DNA of 64,000 bases, from the NCBI RefSeq assembly GCF_020400825.1, contig NZ_JAINVH010000016.1:62001-126000 (forward strand), read 5' to 3'. Below are positions 1-9,016 of this stretch, piece after piece (position 1 is the first letter of the stretch; each line of letters begins with the position of its first letter). The notes beneath the pieces are model-generated. The model saw only the letters and a program-made list of their open reading frames with translations, was not told the origin of the DNA and ran no database searches. This stretch comes from Streptomyces sp. HPF1205 (GTDB lineage: Bacteria; Actinomycetota; Actinomycetes; Streptomycetales; Streptomycetaceae). Position numbers and translations under genes: made by a program.

Positions 1-114
1 GACGCGATGAACGCGCCCGCCGGCCCGGTCCGGCCGGGAATCCGGCCCGCCGTATCCGCCCACACCGCCTGGACCAATCCGGCCGACCCCGCCGCCTACG
101 CCGAGGAGCTGTGA
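1..114 (+). CDS. C-terminal end of an unidentified protein (cut by window edge)
   Basis: An open frame runs from base 1 to a TGA at 112-114 and gives 37 residues ending in Ala-Tyr-Ala-Glu-Glu-Leu. The stop overlaps the ATG of the next gene (TGATG), so the two are probably translationally coupled. In related actinobacterial elements a replication or primase protein often precedes a DnaC-like ATPase, but too little is visible here to assign a function. Confidence 0.5.
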   Translation, partial: DAMNAPAGPVRPGIRPAVSAHTAWTNPADPAAYAEEL

Positions 115-812
115 TGCGCACCCGCGACCCGCAGCCCCTCGGCCAGGGCACCGTGCTGGAGCGGATGTCCCGCATCCTGGCCGCCCGCGGTATTAACCCG
201 GCGACCACGACAGGCGCCGCCCCCGGCAATCCGGAGCCCTACACCGCGCTGGAGGCGCTGTCCGTCGGCCTGCCCCCGCGCTACCGCGACGCCGAGACCC
301 ACCACCCCCAAGTTCTCGACTGGGTCCAGGAGGTCACCCGCCAGGCCGCCGCCCCGAGCCCCGGAGCGCGCCGCCAGGTGACGACCGGCCCGAGCCTGCT
401 GCTGGCCGGCGTCACCGGGGCGGGAAAGACCCACCAGGCGTACGGGGCGATCCGCGCACTGGCGCAGGCAGGAGTCGGGGTGCGGTGGCGGGCGACGACG
501 GCCGCCGACCTGTACGCGGGTCTGCGTCCGCGACCCGGCTCGGACAGCGAGGCCGAGCTGGCGGCACTCGCCCGCTGCCCGCTGCTGCTCCTGGACGACC
601 TCGGCGCCGCCAAAGCCAGTGAGTGGGTCGAGGAGATCACATACCGGCTGATCAACCGCCGCTACAACCTGATGCTCCCCACCCTCATCACCACCAACCT
701 GCCCATCGCCGACCTGCGCGCCCACCTCGGCGACCGCGTCACCTCGCGCCTGGCGCAGATGACCACCCGCGTCTCCTTCGCGCCGGTCGACCGCAGACGC
801 GCACGCGGCTGA
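114..812 (+). CDS. DnaC-like AAA+ ATP-binding protein
   Basis: This 232-residue protein carries a Walker A loop (GVTGAGKT, about residues 99-106) and a Walker B stretch (LLLLDDLG, about 157-164) followed by a sensor-like Thr-Thr-Asn, the layout of DnaC/IstB-type helicase-loader ATPases. The role in element replication is inferred from family and position. The ATG at 114 is preferred because GAGGAG at 103-108 is correctly spaced; the GTG at 111 is an alternative. It is the first complete gene of a run that continues with whiB, a DUF2637 gene and the mobilisation genes. Confidence 0.8.
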   Translation: MRTRDPQPLGQGTVLERMSRILAARGINPATTTGAAPGNPEPYTALEALSVGLPPRYRDAETHHPQVLDWVQEVTRQAAAPSPGARRQVTTGPSLLLAGVTGAGKTHQAYGAIRALAQAGVGVRWRATTAADLYAGLRPRPGSDSEAELAALARCPLLLLDDLGAAKASEWVEEITYRLINRRYNLMLPTLITTNLPIADLRAHLGDRVTSRLAQMTTRVSFAPVDRRRARG

Positions 813-907
813 CCTGCCGTCACTCGATCCGCCCGGACGCCCCCGCCGCACAGCCCACTCACTCCGCCGGGCCGCCCCACGACCCGGAGAGCGATCGGAG
901 CCAGCAC

Positions 908-1471
908 ATGACCACCCCCACGACACCACCCCTCGCCTCTCGCCACCGCTTGCTCGGCGACCACAGTTGGCAGGAGGACGCCGTCTGCCAGCCCACCGAC
1001 TACAACCCCGTGGACCCCGAGTGGTTCTTCCCCGAGCCCGAGGAGACCGACAAGATCCGGACCGCGAAAGCACTGTGCGCTCAGTGCCCGGTGCGCCGGA
1101 CCTGCCTGGACGTAGCGCTGGAGACCGGTGATGTCTACGGCATCCGTGGCGGCCTGACAGAGGAGGAACGTGGACCACTCCACGAGCAGGCCGACCGCCG
1201 CTTGGACCACTCCCGCGTCACCGCGGCCCTCGCCGGCCGCGACATCCACCTCACCAAAGCCGAACGCCGCGCTCTGGTGGCGACCGCTTGCCAACAAGGC
1301 ATCAGCGAGGAACGTCTGGCCCGGCTGCTGAAGATCAGCGAAGAGCACGCCCAGAAGCTCTACCGGAAGACCCGCCGCGTCAAGCGTCACCGCATGGCCA
1401 AGGCAGCCCCGAAGGCCAGGAGACCTGGCGATGAGCGCCCCGCCCGCGGCGACTTCGGGGCGGCGGCGTGA
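908..1471 (+). CDS. WhiB-family iron-sulfur transcriptional regulator
   Basis: The 187-residue product has four cysteines at about 27, 57, 60 and 66 (spacing C-x29-C-x2-C-x5-C) followed by the GIRGGL turn. Together these define the WhiB/Wbl family of [4Fe-4S] proteins that partner with the primary sigma factor. The C-terminal half is basic and suits DNA binding. It is longer than the classical chromosomal Wbl proteins, as plasmid-borne copies often are. The ATG at 908 follows a 95-nt gap. The stop overlaps the GTG of the next gene (GTGA), so it probably regulates element genes from within their operon. Confidence 0.88.
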   Translation: MTTPTTPPLASRHRLLGDHSWQEDAVCQPTDYNPVDPEWFFPEPEETDKIRTAKALCAQCPVRRTCLDVALETGDVYGIRGGLTEEERGPLHEQADRRLDHSRVTAALAGRDIHLTKAERRALVATACQQGISEERLARLLKISEEHAQKLYRKTRRVKRHRMAKAAPKARRPGDERPARGDFGAAA

Positions 1472-2391
1472 ACCGTCGGCCGGTCTCGGAACACGTCACG
1501 GCCTGGGACCGCGCAGCCGTCGTCGCGCTGGGCGCGGCCGGCTGCGCGCTGTCGTACAGCGCCCTGCAGCAGATGGCCGTGGCGATCCACGTTCGCCCTG
1601 CCCTGTGCTGGCTCTTCCCGTTGGCCATCGACGGCTTCATCTCGTACGGGGTACGCGCCTTGCTCGTCCTGCGCGCCGCGCCGCTGAGGGCGCGGCTGTA
1701 CGTTTGGGCGCTCTTCGGGACCGCGACCGCCGTCAGCGTCTGGGCCAACGCCCTGCACGCCGTCCGGCTCAATCAGGGGCCCACCTCGGTCACCGCCCTG
1801 CGCCTCGGCGACCAGGCGGTGGCCGCCTTGTCCACGGTTGCTCCGCTTGCCCTGGCCGGAGCCGTCCACCTCTACATCCTCATCGCCCGAGGCCCGGACG
1901 GTCCTGCCGCCCACGGCCTGTCCGGAGAGTCCGACGTTGCTGCGGCTGTCCGGACGGGCGCCTTCGGCCGGGGCGGAGTACGCCAGCCGGCAGGTGCCGA
2001 CCGGATCGGACACCGCCGGGGGAGATCCGTACCGTCCGGCCGCCGGGTGTCCGATTCGCCGCAACACCCGGCGCCCGCTCCGGGCACACCGGGACAGCGC
2101 TCCCGGACACTGACCGATCTGACAACACCGGCGGCCGAGGTCCACGGTCCTCCAACGGTCACCGAGGTGTCCGGACGCCCACGGACACCTGGTGACCGGC
2201 GACGCGGACAGGACACCGACCGGCTGCTCGCCATCGCCCGGCAGGCCGTCCTGACCGAGGACAAGCTGACCCGGAAGGTGATCGCCCAGGCCATCCGCGG
2301 TCAGGGCGTCCCGCTGTCCAACGACACCCTCACCCACCTCATGGCCCGCCTGCGCCAGCAGTACGAGCCCCCGGACACCGTCTCCGGGTGA
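1468..2391 (+). CDS. DUF2637 (SpdB-like) membrane protein
   Basis: This 307-residue protein has about four hydrophobic segments in its first 145 residues, with the DUF2637 hallmarks Phe-Pro-Leu-Ala-Ile-Asp-Gly and Trp-Ala-Asn-Ala. A long Pro/Arg/Thr-rich linker follows, then a C-terminal domain of about 60 residues that looks like a small winged or KorSA-like helical domain. Members of this family accompany plasmid spread functions in Streptomyces. The GTG start at 1468 overlaps the whiB stop by four bases, which points to coupled translation. Confidence 0.75.
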   Translation: MNRRPVSEHVTAWDRAAVVALGAAGCALSYSALQQMAVAIHVRPALCWLFPLAIDGFISYGVRALLVLRAAPLRARLYVWALFGTATAVSVWANALHAVRLNQGPTSVTALRLGDQAVAALSTVAPLALAGAVHLYILIARGPDGPAAHGLSGESDVAAAVRTGAFGRGGVRQPAGADRIGHRRGRSVPSGRRVSDSPQHPAPAPGTPGQRSRTLTDLTTPAAEVHGPPTVTEVSGRPRTPGDRRRGQDTDRLLAIARQAVLTEDKLTRKVIAQAIRGQGVPLSNDTLTHLMARLRQQYEPPDTVSG

Positions 2392-2464
2392 CTGACCGGC
2401 CAAGCCCGGCATCGCCGGGACGACACGTCCGGGCACCTTGAAGCCCATCTCGGAGGACACCACC

Positions 2465-2689
2465 ATGCGTACCCGCCCCGCCAGCGCCGCCGAAGTGGAC
2501 ACCTGGCTCGCCGTCCTGCGCAGCCGCGGCTATCTCCACCGCGCCGAACCCGGCCCGGACTCGTCCTGGACCGTCCAGCGCCGTCCGTATGACCGGCCGT
2601 GGACACTGCACCATCCCGTCCTGGCCATGGACTGGATCGAGGACCTCCTGCGCGAGGCCCGCCGACGCGATGCCGGATCCGGCCGTTGA
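2465..2689 (+). CDS. small conserved-type protein of unknown function
   Basis: A 74-residue acidic/basic mixed protein whose start at ATG 2465 is set by GGAGGA at 2452-2457. An upstream in-frame TTG at 2438 lies before the ribosome site and was rejected. The sequence is rich in Trp and Arg and has no membrane segment. I do not recognise the family. It lies just before the mobilisation genes and may be part of the relaxosome region. Confidence 0.55.
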   Translation: MRTRPASAAEVDTWLAVLRSRGYLHRAEPGPDSSWTVQRRPYDRPWTLHHPVLAMDWIEDLLREARRRDAGSGR

Positions 2690-2773
2690 CGACGGACGAC
2701 ACGTTTGCCGGCCACCCCGCACCCTCGCGCGAACCGACGACGGCCCCAGGCGGAGCAAGTTGTCGCGTACGAC

Positions 2774-2874
2774 GGTCCTACGGACCGGCGCACGCCTCCG
2801 AGGACCCGGCCGGTCCTCGAGTGAGGGCGCACGAGGACCGGCCGGGTGCCCGCAACCAGGGGGTAGCGGGCACC
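2774..2874. other. inverted-repeat cluster, candidate origin of transfer
   Basis: Three inverted repeats lie in 100 bp: GGTCC-tac-GGACC (2774-2786), an almost perfect palindrome centred on GGACCCGGCCGGTCC (about 2801-2815), and GGTGCCCGC / GCGGGCACC (2845-2853 and 2866-2874) around a 12-nt loop. An oriT commonly precedes mobC/relaxase genes and consists of such arms next to the nick site. The structure is seen directly; the oriT role is inferred from position. Confidence 0.4.
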
Positions 2875-3336
2875 GGGGGAGAAGTCGACGACGCCGAAGC
2901 CACCGAAGTCGATCCGCAGACCGTACGTACGCCCGCCTTCCCCGACCGCAAACCCCGCCGCCGCGCCCGCACCCCCAGCAAGCGCCCCCACAAGCTGACC
3001 ATCCGCTTGTCCGACACCGAACGCGACGAGATCGCCGCCGCCGCGAAGGAGCACACGATCACCGTGGCGGGCTTCCTGGCCGCCGCCGGTCTCGCCGCTG
3101 CCCGCGGACGGCTCGCCGTACGGCCCGACCGGCAGTTGGCCGCCGCGATCGACGAGCTGGCAGCGCTGCGTACCGCGGTCTCCCGGGTGGGAAACAACAT
3201 CAACCAGATCGCCCACGTCCACAACGCCGGCGGCCAGCCACTGCCCGGCCGCCTCGACCGGGCCCTGCGCACCCTGCTCAGCGTGTTCGCACGGATCGAT
3301 GACGCAGCCGACGCGCTGGTCAGCAGGCGCTCGTAG
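2821..3336 (+). CDS. mobC: MobC-like relaxosome accessory protein
   Basis: The C-terminal half of this protein has the MobC/plasmid mobilisation pattern: a basic stretch, a ribbon-like KLTIRLSDTERDEI segment, and then VSRVGNNINQIAHVHNAGG, the conserved 'N(I/L)NQIA' signature of the family. It would help the relaxase bind and melt oriT. The start is uncertain: GTG 2821 (171 residues) gives a compact protein but lies inside the inverted-repeat cluster, and TTG 2686 overlapping the previous stop is also possible. The TAG stop overlaps the relaxase GTG. Confidence 0.75.
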   Translation: MRAHEDRPGARNQGVAGTGGEVDDAEATEVDPQTVRTPAFPDRKPRRRARTPSKRPHKLTIRLSDTERDEIAAAAKEHTITVAGFLAAAGLAAARGRLAVRPDRQLAAAIDELAALRTAVSRVGNNINQIAHVHNAGGQPLPGRLDRALRTLLSVFARIDDAADALVSRRS

Positions 3337-5051
3337 TGGTGCCGAAAATCCGGCGCGGCTCACATACGTACGGGCTGCTCGTCTATCTGTACGGGCCCGG
3401 CCGCCGCGACGAGCACGCAGACCCGCACCTCGTCGGCTCCTGGGACGGCTTCGCGCCCGACCCCGGCCGTTCTACCGACCCCAAGGCCGCCATGTCGCGA
3501 CTGGCCGCCGGGCTGGACCTGCGGGTCAAGCAGGCCGGTACCGCCGCACCGGCCCAGCACGTGTGGCACTGCTCCGTACGCATCGACCCCGGCGACCGGC
3601 ACCTGAGCGACGCCGAGTGGGACACCGTCGCCCGCCGCCTGGTCACCGCTGTCGGCCTTACGCCCGAGGGCGACGGGGACGGCTGCCGGTGGATCGCTGT
3701 CCGCCACGCCGAGGACCACATCCACATCGTGGCCACCATAGTGCGCGGCGACCTGCGCAGGCCCCGGATGAACTACGACTTCAAGAAGGCCCAGGCCGAA
3801 TGCCGCACCATCGAGCGGGAACTGGGCCTGCGGCAGCTCAAACCCGGAGACGGCACGGCGGCGAAGAAGCCCACGAGCGCGGAACGCTTCAAGGCCGAGC
3901 GCGCTGGCCGCGCGGAAACCCCGCGCGAGACGCTGCGCGAAGCGCTTCGCCAAGCGTTGGCCGGAGCCGCCGACGAGCAGGAGTTCCTCACCCGCGTGCG
4001 CGACGCCGGCCTGCGCATCAAGCTGCGCCACGCGCCGTCCGGCGATGTCCTCGGCTACAGCGTCGCCCTGCGTGGCGACCGAAACCGTGCGGGTGAACCC
4101 GTCTGGTTCGCGGGTTCCACCTTGGCCCCCGACCTGTCCTTGCCCAAGATCCGCAACCGCCTCTCCGCGGGTGCTGTCGCCGTCGCCGACACACCGGACG
4201 CCATGGCGTCCCGTCCGCACGAATCTGCACCCGCCCGTCAGCGCCACCGAGCTGTCGGCGTCGCTGAGCGTGCGGCCGTGGAACTGGCCAGTGACGGCGA
4301 CGAAGCCGCCGCGCTCCTCCCCAGCATCGGCGAACTCCTCGACGCGGCCGTCCAGACGACCCCGTTCAGCACCCGCGCGGACCTGCGTGAAGCGGCCCGA
4401 GCTTTCGAACGCGCCACCCGTAGCCACGTCCGCGCCGAACGGGCAGACAACCGGGCGCTGCGGGCGGCAGCCCGCAGCATCGTCAACGCGGGCGGGGCCC
4501 TGGGCCGAGGCGAAGACGGCGCCGCCACCGCCATGCTTCTGTCCACCCTGGTTCTGGCCACCGTGGCCGCAGCCCGCTGGCACTCCGCCCGCGGTCACGC
4601 CCAGCAGGCCGAAGCCGCCCGCCAGGCCGCCACCCACCTGCGGTCGGCCTACCATCAGGCCGTCGCCGCGCCCCTGGAAGCCCTGCGGCACCAAGCCCGC
4701 GCACTGCCCGAAGCGCAGCGCCGTACGTACGAGACCCTCATCCGCGCCGCCTTGCCTAGGGGCACGGGCCGGGTCATCGCTCACGACGCCCTGGCCGCCA
4801 CGCTGGCCCAGTCCGAACGGAGAGGCCACGACCCCGAAAGCCTCCTGCGCAAGGCGGTGGCCATGCGCGAGCTGGACTCGGCCGAGAGCATCGACGACGT
4901 CCTGGTCTGGCGCCTCCGCCGCTTGGCCGACCTACCCGCAGATCCAGGCATCGGCCGCTGCCCAGGGAGGCCACCGCACCAGTGGCCCGGCTCCTCACCA
5001 CTCCCGGCCACGCGCCTTCCCGCCTCGAACCAGCGGCCGCCACGGTTCTGA
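3336..5051 (+). CDS. mobA: relaxase / mobilisation nuclease
   Basis: This 571-residue protein starts at a GTG overlapping the mobC stop. The N-terminal 200 residues match the relaxase (PF03432-type) layout, including HAEDHIHIVATIV, which supplies the metal-binding His-x-His after an upstream His. The enzyme nicks oriT and stays covalently attached to the transferred strand. The C-terminal part is Ala/Arg-rich with coiled-coil character and shows no helicase motif. The relaxase is encoded 5 kb from the secretion operon, with the toxin cargo in between. Confidence 0.88.
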   Translation: MVPKIRRGSHTYGLLVYLYGPGRRDEHADPHLVGSWDGFAPDPGRSTDPKAAMSRLAAGLDLRVKQAGTAAPAQHVWHCSVRIDPGDRHLSDAEWDTVARRLVTAVGLTPEGDGDGCRWIAVRHAEDHIHIVATIVRGDLRRPRMNYDFKKAQAECRTIERELGLRQLKPGDGTAAKKPTSAERFKAERAGRAETPRETLREALRQALAGAADEQEFLTRVRDAGLRIKLRHAPSGDVLGYSVALRGDRNRAGEPVWFAGSTLAPDLSLPKIRNRLSAGAVAVADTPDAMASRPHESAPARQRHRAVGVAERAAVELASDGDEAAALLPSIGELLDAAVQTTPFSTRADLREAARAFERATRSHVRAERADNRALRAAARSIVNAGGALGRGEDGAATAMLLSTLVLATVAAARWHSARGHAQQAEAARQAATHLRSAYHQAVAAPLEALRHQARALPEAQRRTYETLIRAALPRGTGRVIAHDALAATLAQSERRGHDPESLLRKAVAMRELDSAESIDDVLVWRLRRLADLPADPGIGRCPGRPPHQWPGSSPLPATRLPASNQRPPRF

Positions 5052-5237
5052 GCCGGAAGAGCGGCGGGCTCCACGGTCAGGCGGATGAATGCTTCGGCGA
5101 GCGCTGCGGATGGAAAGTCAGCTCCTCCACGGGATGATCAAGCCCGCTGTCGGCACCGATACCCTGCGCCGAGGTCGCCTGCGCAGACCGGGAGGCGTGA
5201 CCACGGAGAATGATCGGCCTGTGAGGGTTGGGGGGAC

Positions 5238-5281
5238 GGGCCGGGTCCGTTCACCACAGCCACGGTGAACGGCCCCGGCCT
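5238..5281. terminator. bidirectional hairpin between convergent genes
   Basis: CCGTTCACC (5247-5255) and GGTGAACGG (5264-5272) form a perfect 9-bp stem with an 8-nt loop, and outer GC-rich arms extend it. It lies between the ends of the relaxase gene and the convergent LamG remnant. No U-tract is present, which is usual for high-GC actinobacteria. The other sequence between 5052 and 5303 shows no gene. Confidence 0.6.
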
Positions 5282-5303
5282 CCAGCAGTCCGCCTCTGGC
5301 GGC

Positions 5304-6207
5304 TCAGTCGAGTTGGACTGCTACCGGGTTGTCACCCCTTGCGGCCGCGTCGGCTGGGGGCAGTGCGGTGGGGTAAGTCCGGACATCGCTGATCTGTGCG
5401 TTGGCGTACTCGCCGTACGCGCCTTGGTACAGGCGGCGGCCGATCTGGAGGGGCCCGGCGGCCTTCCACATCGTGCCGGAGTATGTCTTGGTGCCGGCCA
5501 AGTGACCGTTGACGTAGATGCTCAGCTGTTCGGCGTCGGCGTCGAAGACGCCAACGAGGTGGGTCCACTGTCCGGTGACGGCGTGCGTGCCGTAGACGGA
5601 GGTGTACGACGTGCTGGTGGTGTCGTCGTTGTGGCGGCCAAAAGCCCAGGCCTGGGCTCCCGAGGAGTAGTAGAGCTGAAGGCCGTTGGTGTTGCCGGCA
5701 CTGTCGGATTGCGAGACGAATGTTGAGTTGGCTGCCGAAGAAGTGAGTTTGACCCAGGCGGAGACGGTGCAACCTTGCGAGGTGTCCACGGCCAGGCTCT
5801 GGGTGGCGGCGTAACCAGTGGTGCCGGTGAAATTGATGACGTTGCCTCGCCCGGAGTCGGTGGTCCAGTTGTATGCGCCGCTCAGGGTGGCATTGAGACC
5901 GCCGGAGGTGTCGGCCGCTGTGCTGCCGGCGCCGTCGGAGAGGTCCCAAGCGTGATTCGAGGTGTTGGTGACGGCTCCAAGGATCTGAGGCGGGGCGAAG
6001 TGGTACTGCGGGGGCCATATGTCTGTTCTGTTTTGTACGTAGGGGTACTCGATGAGCTGGCCTTGCGCGTCGACGGTGTACAGGTCGGGTACTCCGTCCG
6101 GGCCGGGGGAGCCGGGGATACCTGGGTCGACGGGGCTGTTGATGTCACCGGGTGAGGCGATGACCGGGTACTTGCTCGGAGGCAGGGTCAGAGGGAGGGT
6201 GGCATGG
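5304..6207 (-). pseudogene. 3' remnant of a secreted FG-GAP/LamG-domain protein
   Basis: The minus strand reads a Pro-Asp-Gly-rich VCBS/FG-GAP-type end (PDGVPDLYTVDAQGQLIEY) and then a roughly 200-residue LamG/concanavalin-like jellyroll with Trp-Val-Lys, Trp-Thr-His-Leu and a terminal Ala-Gln-Ile-Ser-Asp-Val-Arg strand. That is the usual C-terminus of large Streptomyces FG-GAP/LamG exoproteins. The frame stays open to 6341, but upstream of about 6210-6253 it is only the antisense of the rhs gene, so the N-terminal part including any signal peptide is missing. It is probably inactive. Confidence 0.7.
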
Positions 6208-6252
6208 TTGCTGGGGTGAAGCAGAGGCGGCAGGCCGCTACTTGGGTCCAGG

Positions 6253-9006
6253 GTGAGCGCATACGATCTGCTCGGCGACCGCACAGCAATGGTGGGCCAC
6301 GACACCAGCGGCAACGCCCTCAACGACACGACCCAGACCACCAGCTATCCCGGCGCCGACGGCACTGCCGCCGCTTCGCTGCCCGACCAGGCCGGGGTCA
6401 CCACCACGACCGGACCGACCGGCACCGCAACCCTCACGCCCTCGTCCACCGACCCCGCATACGCCAACAAGAACGCCGGCGACACCACCAGCAGAACGGT
6501 GACCAGCACCGGCGAACTCGTCTCTCGCGTCAAGACCACCAACGGCGGAGCCCTGTGCCTGGCCGACCCCTCGGCATCGACCACCGACGGCACCGCGGTG
6601 GTTCTGTGGGGGTGCGGAACGAGCGGAGAAACCTGGACCATCGGCACCGACGGCACGGTCAAGACCCTCGGCAAGTGCCTGGACACCACAGGCGGCGGAA
6701 CCGTCAACAACACGGTCGTGATCATCACCACCTGCTCGGGCGCAACCAGCCAGCAGTGGAAGCCCACGACCGCCGGCGCGCTCGTGCAGGTCTCATCAGG
6801 ACGGTGCCTCGGAGACCCCTCGACCAACCAGACCCCAGGCGGCGCCAAACAGGTCATCTACGACTGCGGTCATCCCACGGGCCAGACGTACACCCCGCCG
6901 GGCACCGGCACCTCCGTGCCCTCCGGCGCCAAGCAGACCCTGACCTACGACGCCGAAGGCCGCACAGCCACCGTCGCCACCCCCTCGGGCACGACGACCA
7001 CCACCAGCTCCTACCTCTACGACGCCGACGGCAACCTCCTGGAGCAGACCAGCAGCACCGGTGGCACCGACAAGACCCGCATCCTGTATCTGTTCGGCGG
7101 CGCCGAACAGATCACCCAGAACGTCGCGGCCAAGACCTGGACCGCACTGCGCAACTACACCGGACCGGACGGCACCATCATCACCCGCTCCAGCTCCGGC
7201 ACCGTCACCTACCAGGTCGCCAACGCCCAGGGCACCGCCACCACCGCCATCGACGCCAACACCCTGGCCGTCACCCGCCGCTCCTACGACCCCTACGGCA
7301 ACCCCCGCGGCACCACACCCGCCTCCTGGGTCGCCCCCGACGAGAACCGCGGCTTCCTCGGTCAACCCACTGACACAGTCACCGGCCTCGACCTGCTCGG
7401 AGCCCGCAACTACGACCCCGCCACAGGACGCTTCCTCGCCCCCGACCCGGTCTTCGAAGCCGGCGACCCCAACCAGATGGGCGGCTACACGTACGCCGCC
7501 GACAACCCCGCGAGCGGCTCCGACCCCAGCGGACTCCGCTCCGAATGCGGACAGAACGGTGACTCTCCATGCGCCACGACCGGAGGACCCTCAACCGGCG
7601 GCACGGGCACCGACAACTGCAACGTAACGGACACCTGCGACCAGGTCGTTGCCGACAACAACGCCGTTCACGACTACCAATGCGGATACGTCGGCTGTTC
7701 CACCCAAGCGGTCACGGGGTACGGCCCGGACACTGACACCATTGTCAAACAGCACCAGCCGCTGCCCAGCGGTCCCGACATCTTTGACAAGTTCTTCAGC
7801 AGCACAGCAAGAACTTTCGGATTCGGTGCTGGGAAAAACTGTGTGTCGGGGTTCAGCTTCTCGACCCTGGCGAACTGTACAGATTTCTTGACAAACCTTT
7901 ACATGCTCACGATGGGACACGGTGAAAGCCCTCGTGACACCCCCTTCGGCGAAGGACCCAGCTCTGGCGAGGAACGCGGCGACCTGTCTCCGGCCGGCAA
8001 GGGCAGCGCCGAGGCGAAAGCGGAGACTTCGGCTGGTGCGGACACCGCAGACGCGGCACGCAACGCCAAGAACCAGGCGGAAGACGCCCTCCGAGATCCC
8101 GTCACCGTCAAGGAGACCTCGCCCAGCGAGCCGTCAACCGGCACCCATCAAACTACGAGGAGCGGCTGCAGTTTCTCGCCGGACACCCCGGTCCTGCTGG
8201 CTGATGGGAAAGCCAAACCGATCGGGGCGATTACGATCGGTGACAAGGTCGAAGCAGCCGACCCCAAGAGCGGTGAACCGGAAGGCAGCCGAGGGGTCCA
8301 GCACGTCTGGATCAACCACGATCACGACCTTCTCGACGTCACCGTCACTACAGGCCCCGGGCACACAGCCGTCCTCCACACCACGGCCAATCACCCCTTC
8401 TGGGACGCCACCACCCACACCTGGGTCCCTGCCGGCAAACTCCACCCGGGCCACCACCTCGCCACCACCCACGGCCACCAGCCGATCGTTCAATCGATCA
8501 AGCTCACCCCCGGCACCGCAAACCGGTGGAACCTCACGGTCCAGCAACTCCACACGTACTATGTTGTGGCGGGCGGCGTCCCGATCTTGGTCCACAACTC
8601 AAACGGGTGCGTAACCGCCTACAAGCAGGCTAGGGATTTGGCGGCGACTCGAGCTAACCCGGATACGTCTACTGTCGCCGTTGCGAAGGTGCGTAGGATC
8701 TCAGACCCGAATGTTACGGATACCTGGGTGGCGACTGAGCAGCCAGGACTGCCGGAGGAGTGGCGAGGCGAAGGCTCGCCGACGATTGATGCACGGTATA
8801 TTTCTGGCGATGGGCACGCTGAGTCCACTCTCATCGGTGCCCTCGGGGACGACTGGGAGCTGGAAAGCATCGCCTCCTCCACTAGGATGTGCGAGGAGTG
8901 TTTTGCCGAGGGCACTGGCCTGGGTCTTTCGCCGACAAATATCGGACTCGGTACGGGCTTCTCGCGAACAGGAAATACTCGATATCGAGTTCTCATGAGA
9001 CGTTAG
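6253..9006 (+). CDS. Rhs-repeat polymorphic toxin with ricin-lectin, HINT and deaminase domains
   Basis: This 917-residue protein comprises a short Rhs start, a ricin-type beta-trefoil lectin (about 95-215, with Gln-x-Trp-like repeats), YD repeats and the Rhs core (about 230-430, RNYDPATGRFLAPDP type), a linker, a pretoxin HINT domain (about 636-781, with NHPFW and the terminal Val-His-Asn cleavage motif) and a C-terminal toxin (about 785-917). The toxin has His-Ala-Glu (about 855) and Cys-x2-Cys (about 880), the zinc and catalytic residues of nucleic-acid deaminases. The substrate is unknown. An in-frame stop at 6217 and antisense LamG sequence just upstream show that the gene has lost a longer N-terminus, so export is doubtful. 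Confidence 0.85.
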   Translation: MSAYDLLGDRTAMVGHDTSGNALNDTTQTTSYPGADGTAAASLPDQAGVTTTTGPTGTATLTPSSTDPAYANKNAGDTTSRTVTSTGELVSRVKTTNGGALCLADPSASTTDGTAVVLWGCGTSGETWTIGTDGTVKTLGKCLDTTGGGTVNNTVVIITTCSGATSQQWKPTTAGALVQVSSGRCLGDPSTNQTPGGAKQVIYDCGHPTGQTYTPPGTGTSVPSGAKQTLTYDAEGRTATVATPSGTTTTTSSYLYDADGNLLEQTSSTGGTDKTRILYLFGGAEQITQNVAAKTWTALRNYTGPDGTIITRSSSGTVTYQVANAQGTATTAIDANTLAVTRRSYDPYGNPRGTTPASWVAPDENRGFLGQPTDTVTGLDLLGARNYDPATGRFLAPDPVFEAGDPNQMGGYTYAADNPASGSDPSGLRSECGQNGDSPCATTGGPSTGGTGTDNCNVTDTCDQVVADNNAVHDYQCGYVGCSTQAVTGYGPDTDTIVKQHQPLPSGPDIFDKFFSSTARTFGFGAGKNCVSGFSFSTLANCTDFLTNLYMLTMGHGESPRDTPFGEGPSSGEERGDLSPAGKGSAEAKAETSAGADTADAARNAKNQAEDALRDPVTVKETSPSEPSTGTHQTTRSGCSFSPDTPVLLADGKAKPIGAITIGDKVEAADPKSGEPEGSRGVQHVWINHDHDLLDVTVTTGPGHTAVLHTTANHPFWDATTHTWVPAGKLHPGHHLATTHGHQPIVQSIKLTPGTANRWNLTVQQLHTYYVVAGGVPILVHNSNGCVTAYKQARDLAATRANPDTSTVAVAKVRRISDPNVTDTWVATEQPGLPEEWRGEGSPTIDARYISGDGHAESTLIGALGDDWELESIASSTRMCEECFAEGTGLGLSPTNIGLGTGFSRTGNTRYRVLMRR

Positions 9007-9016
9007 TGAGCTTCCG

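Noticed and set aside
2438..2464. Upstream TTG start for the small ORF before mobC.
   Set aside because: It lies before the GGAGGA ribosome site, which is correctly spaced for ATG 2465.
96..4829. Long minus-strand frames opposite the mobilisation genes.
   Set aside because: They mirror the plus-strand genes in high-GC DNA and contain no domain; the plus-strand products have clear motifs.
1..5100. Search for the element's integrase, excisionase or Rep protein.
   Set aside because: No tyrosine or serine recombinase signature was found anywhere in the window; if present it lies beyond the left edge.
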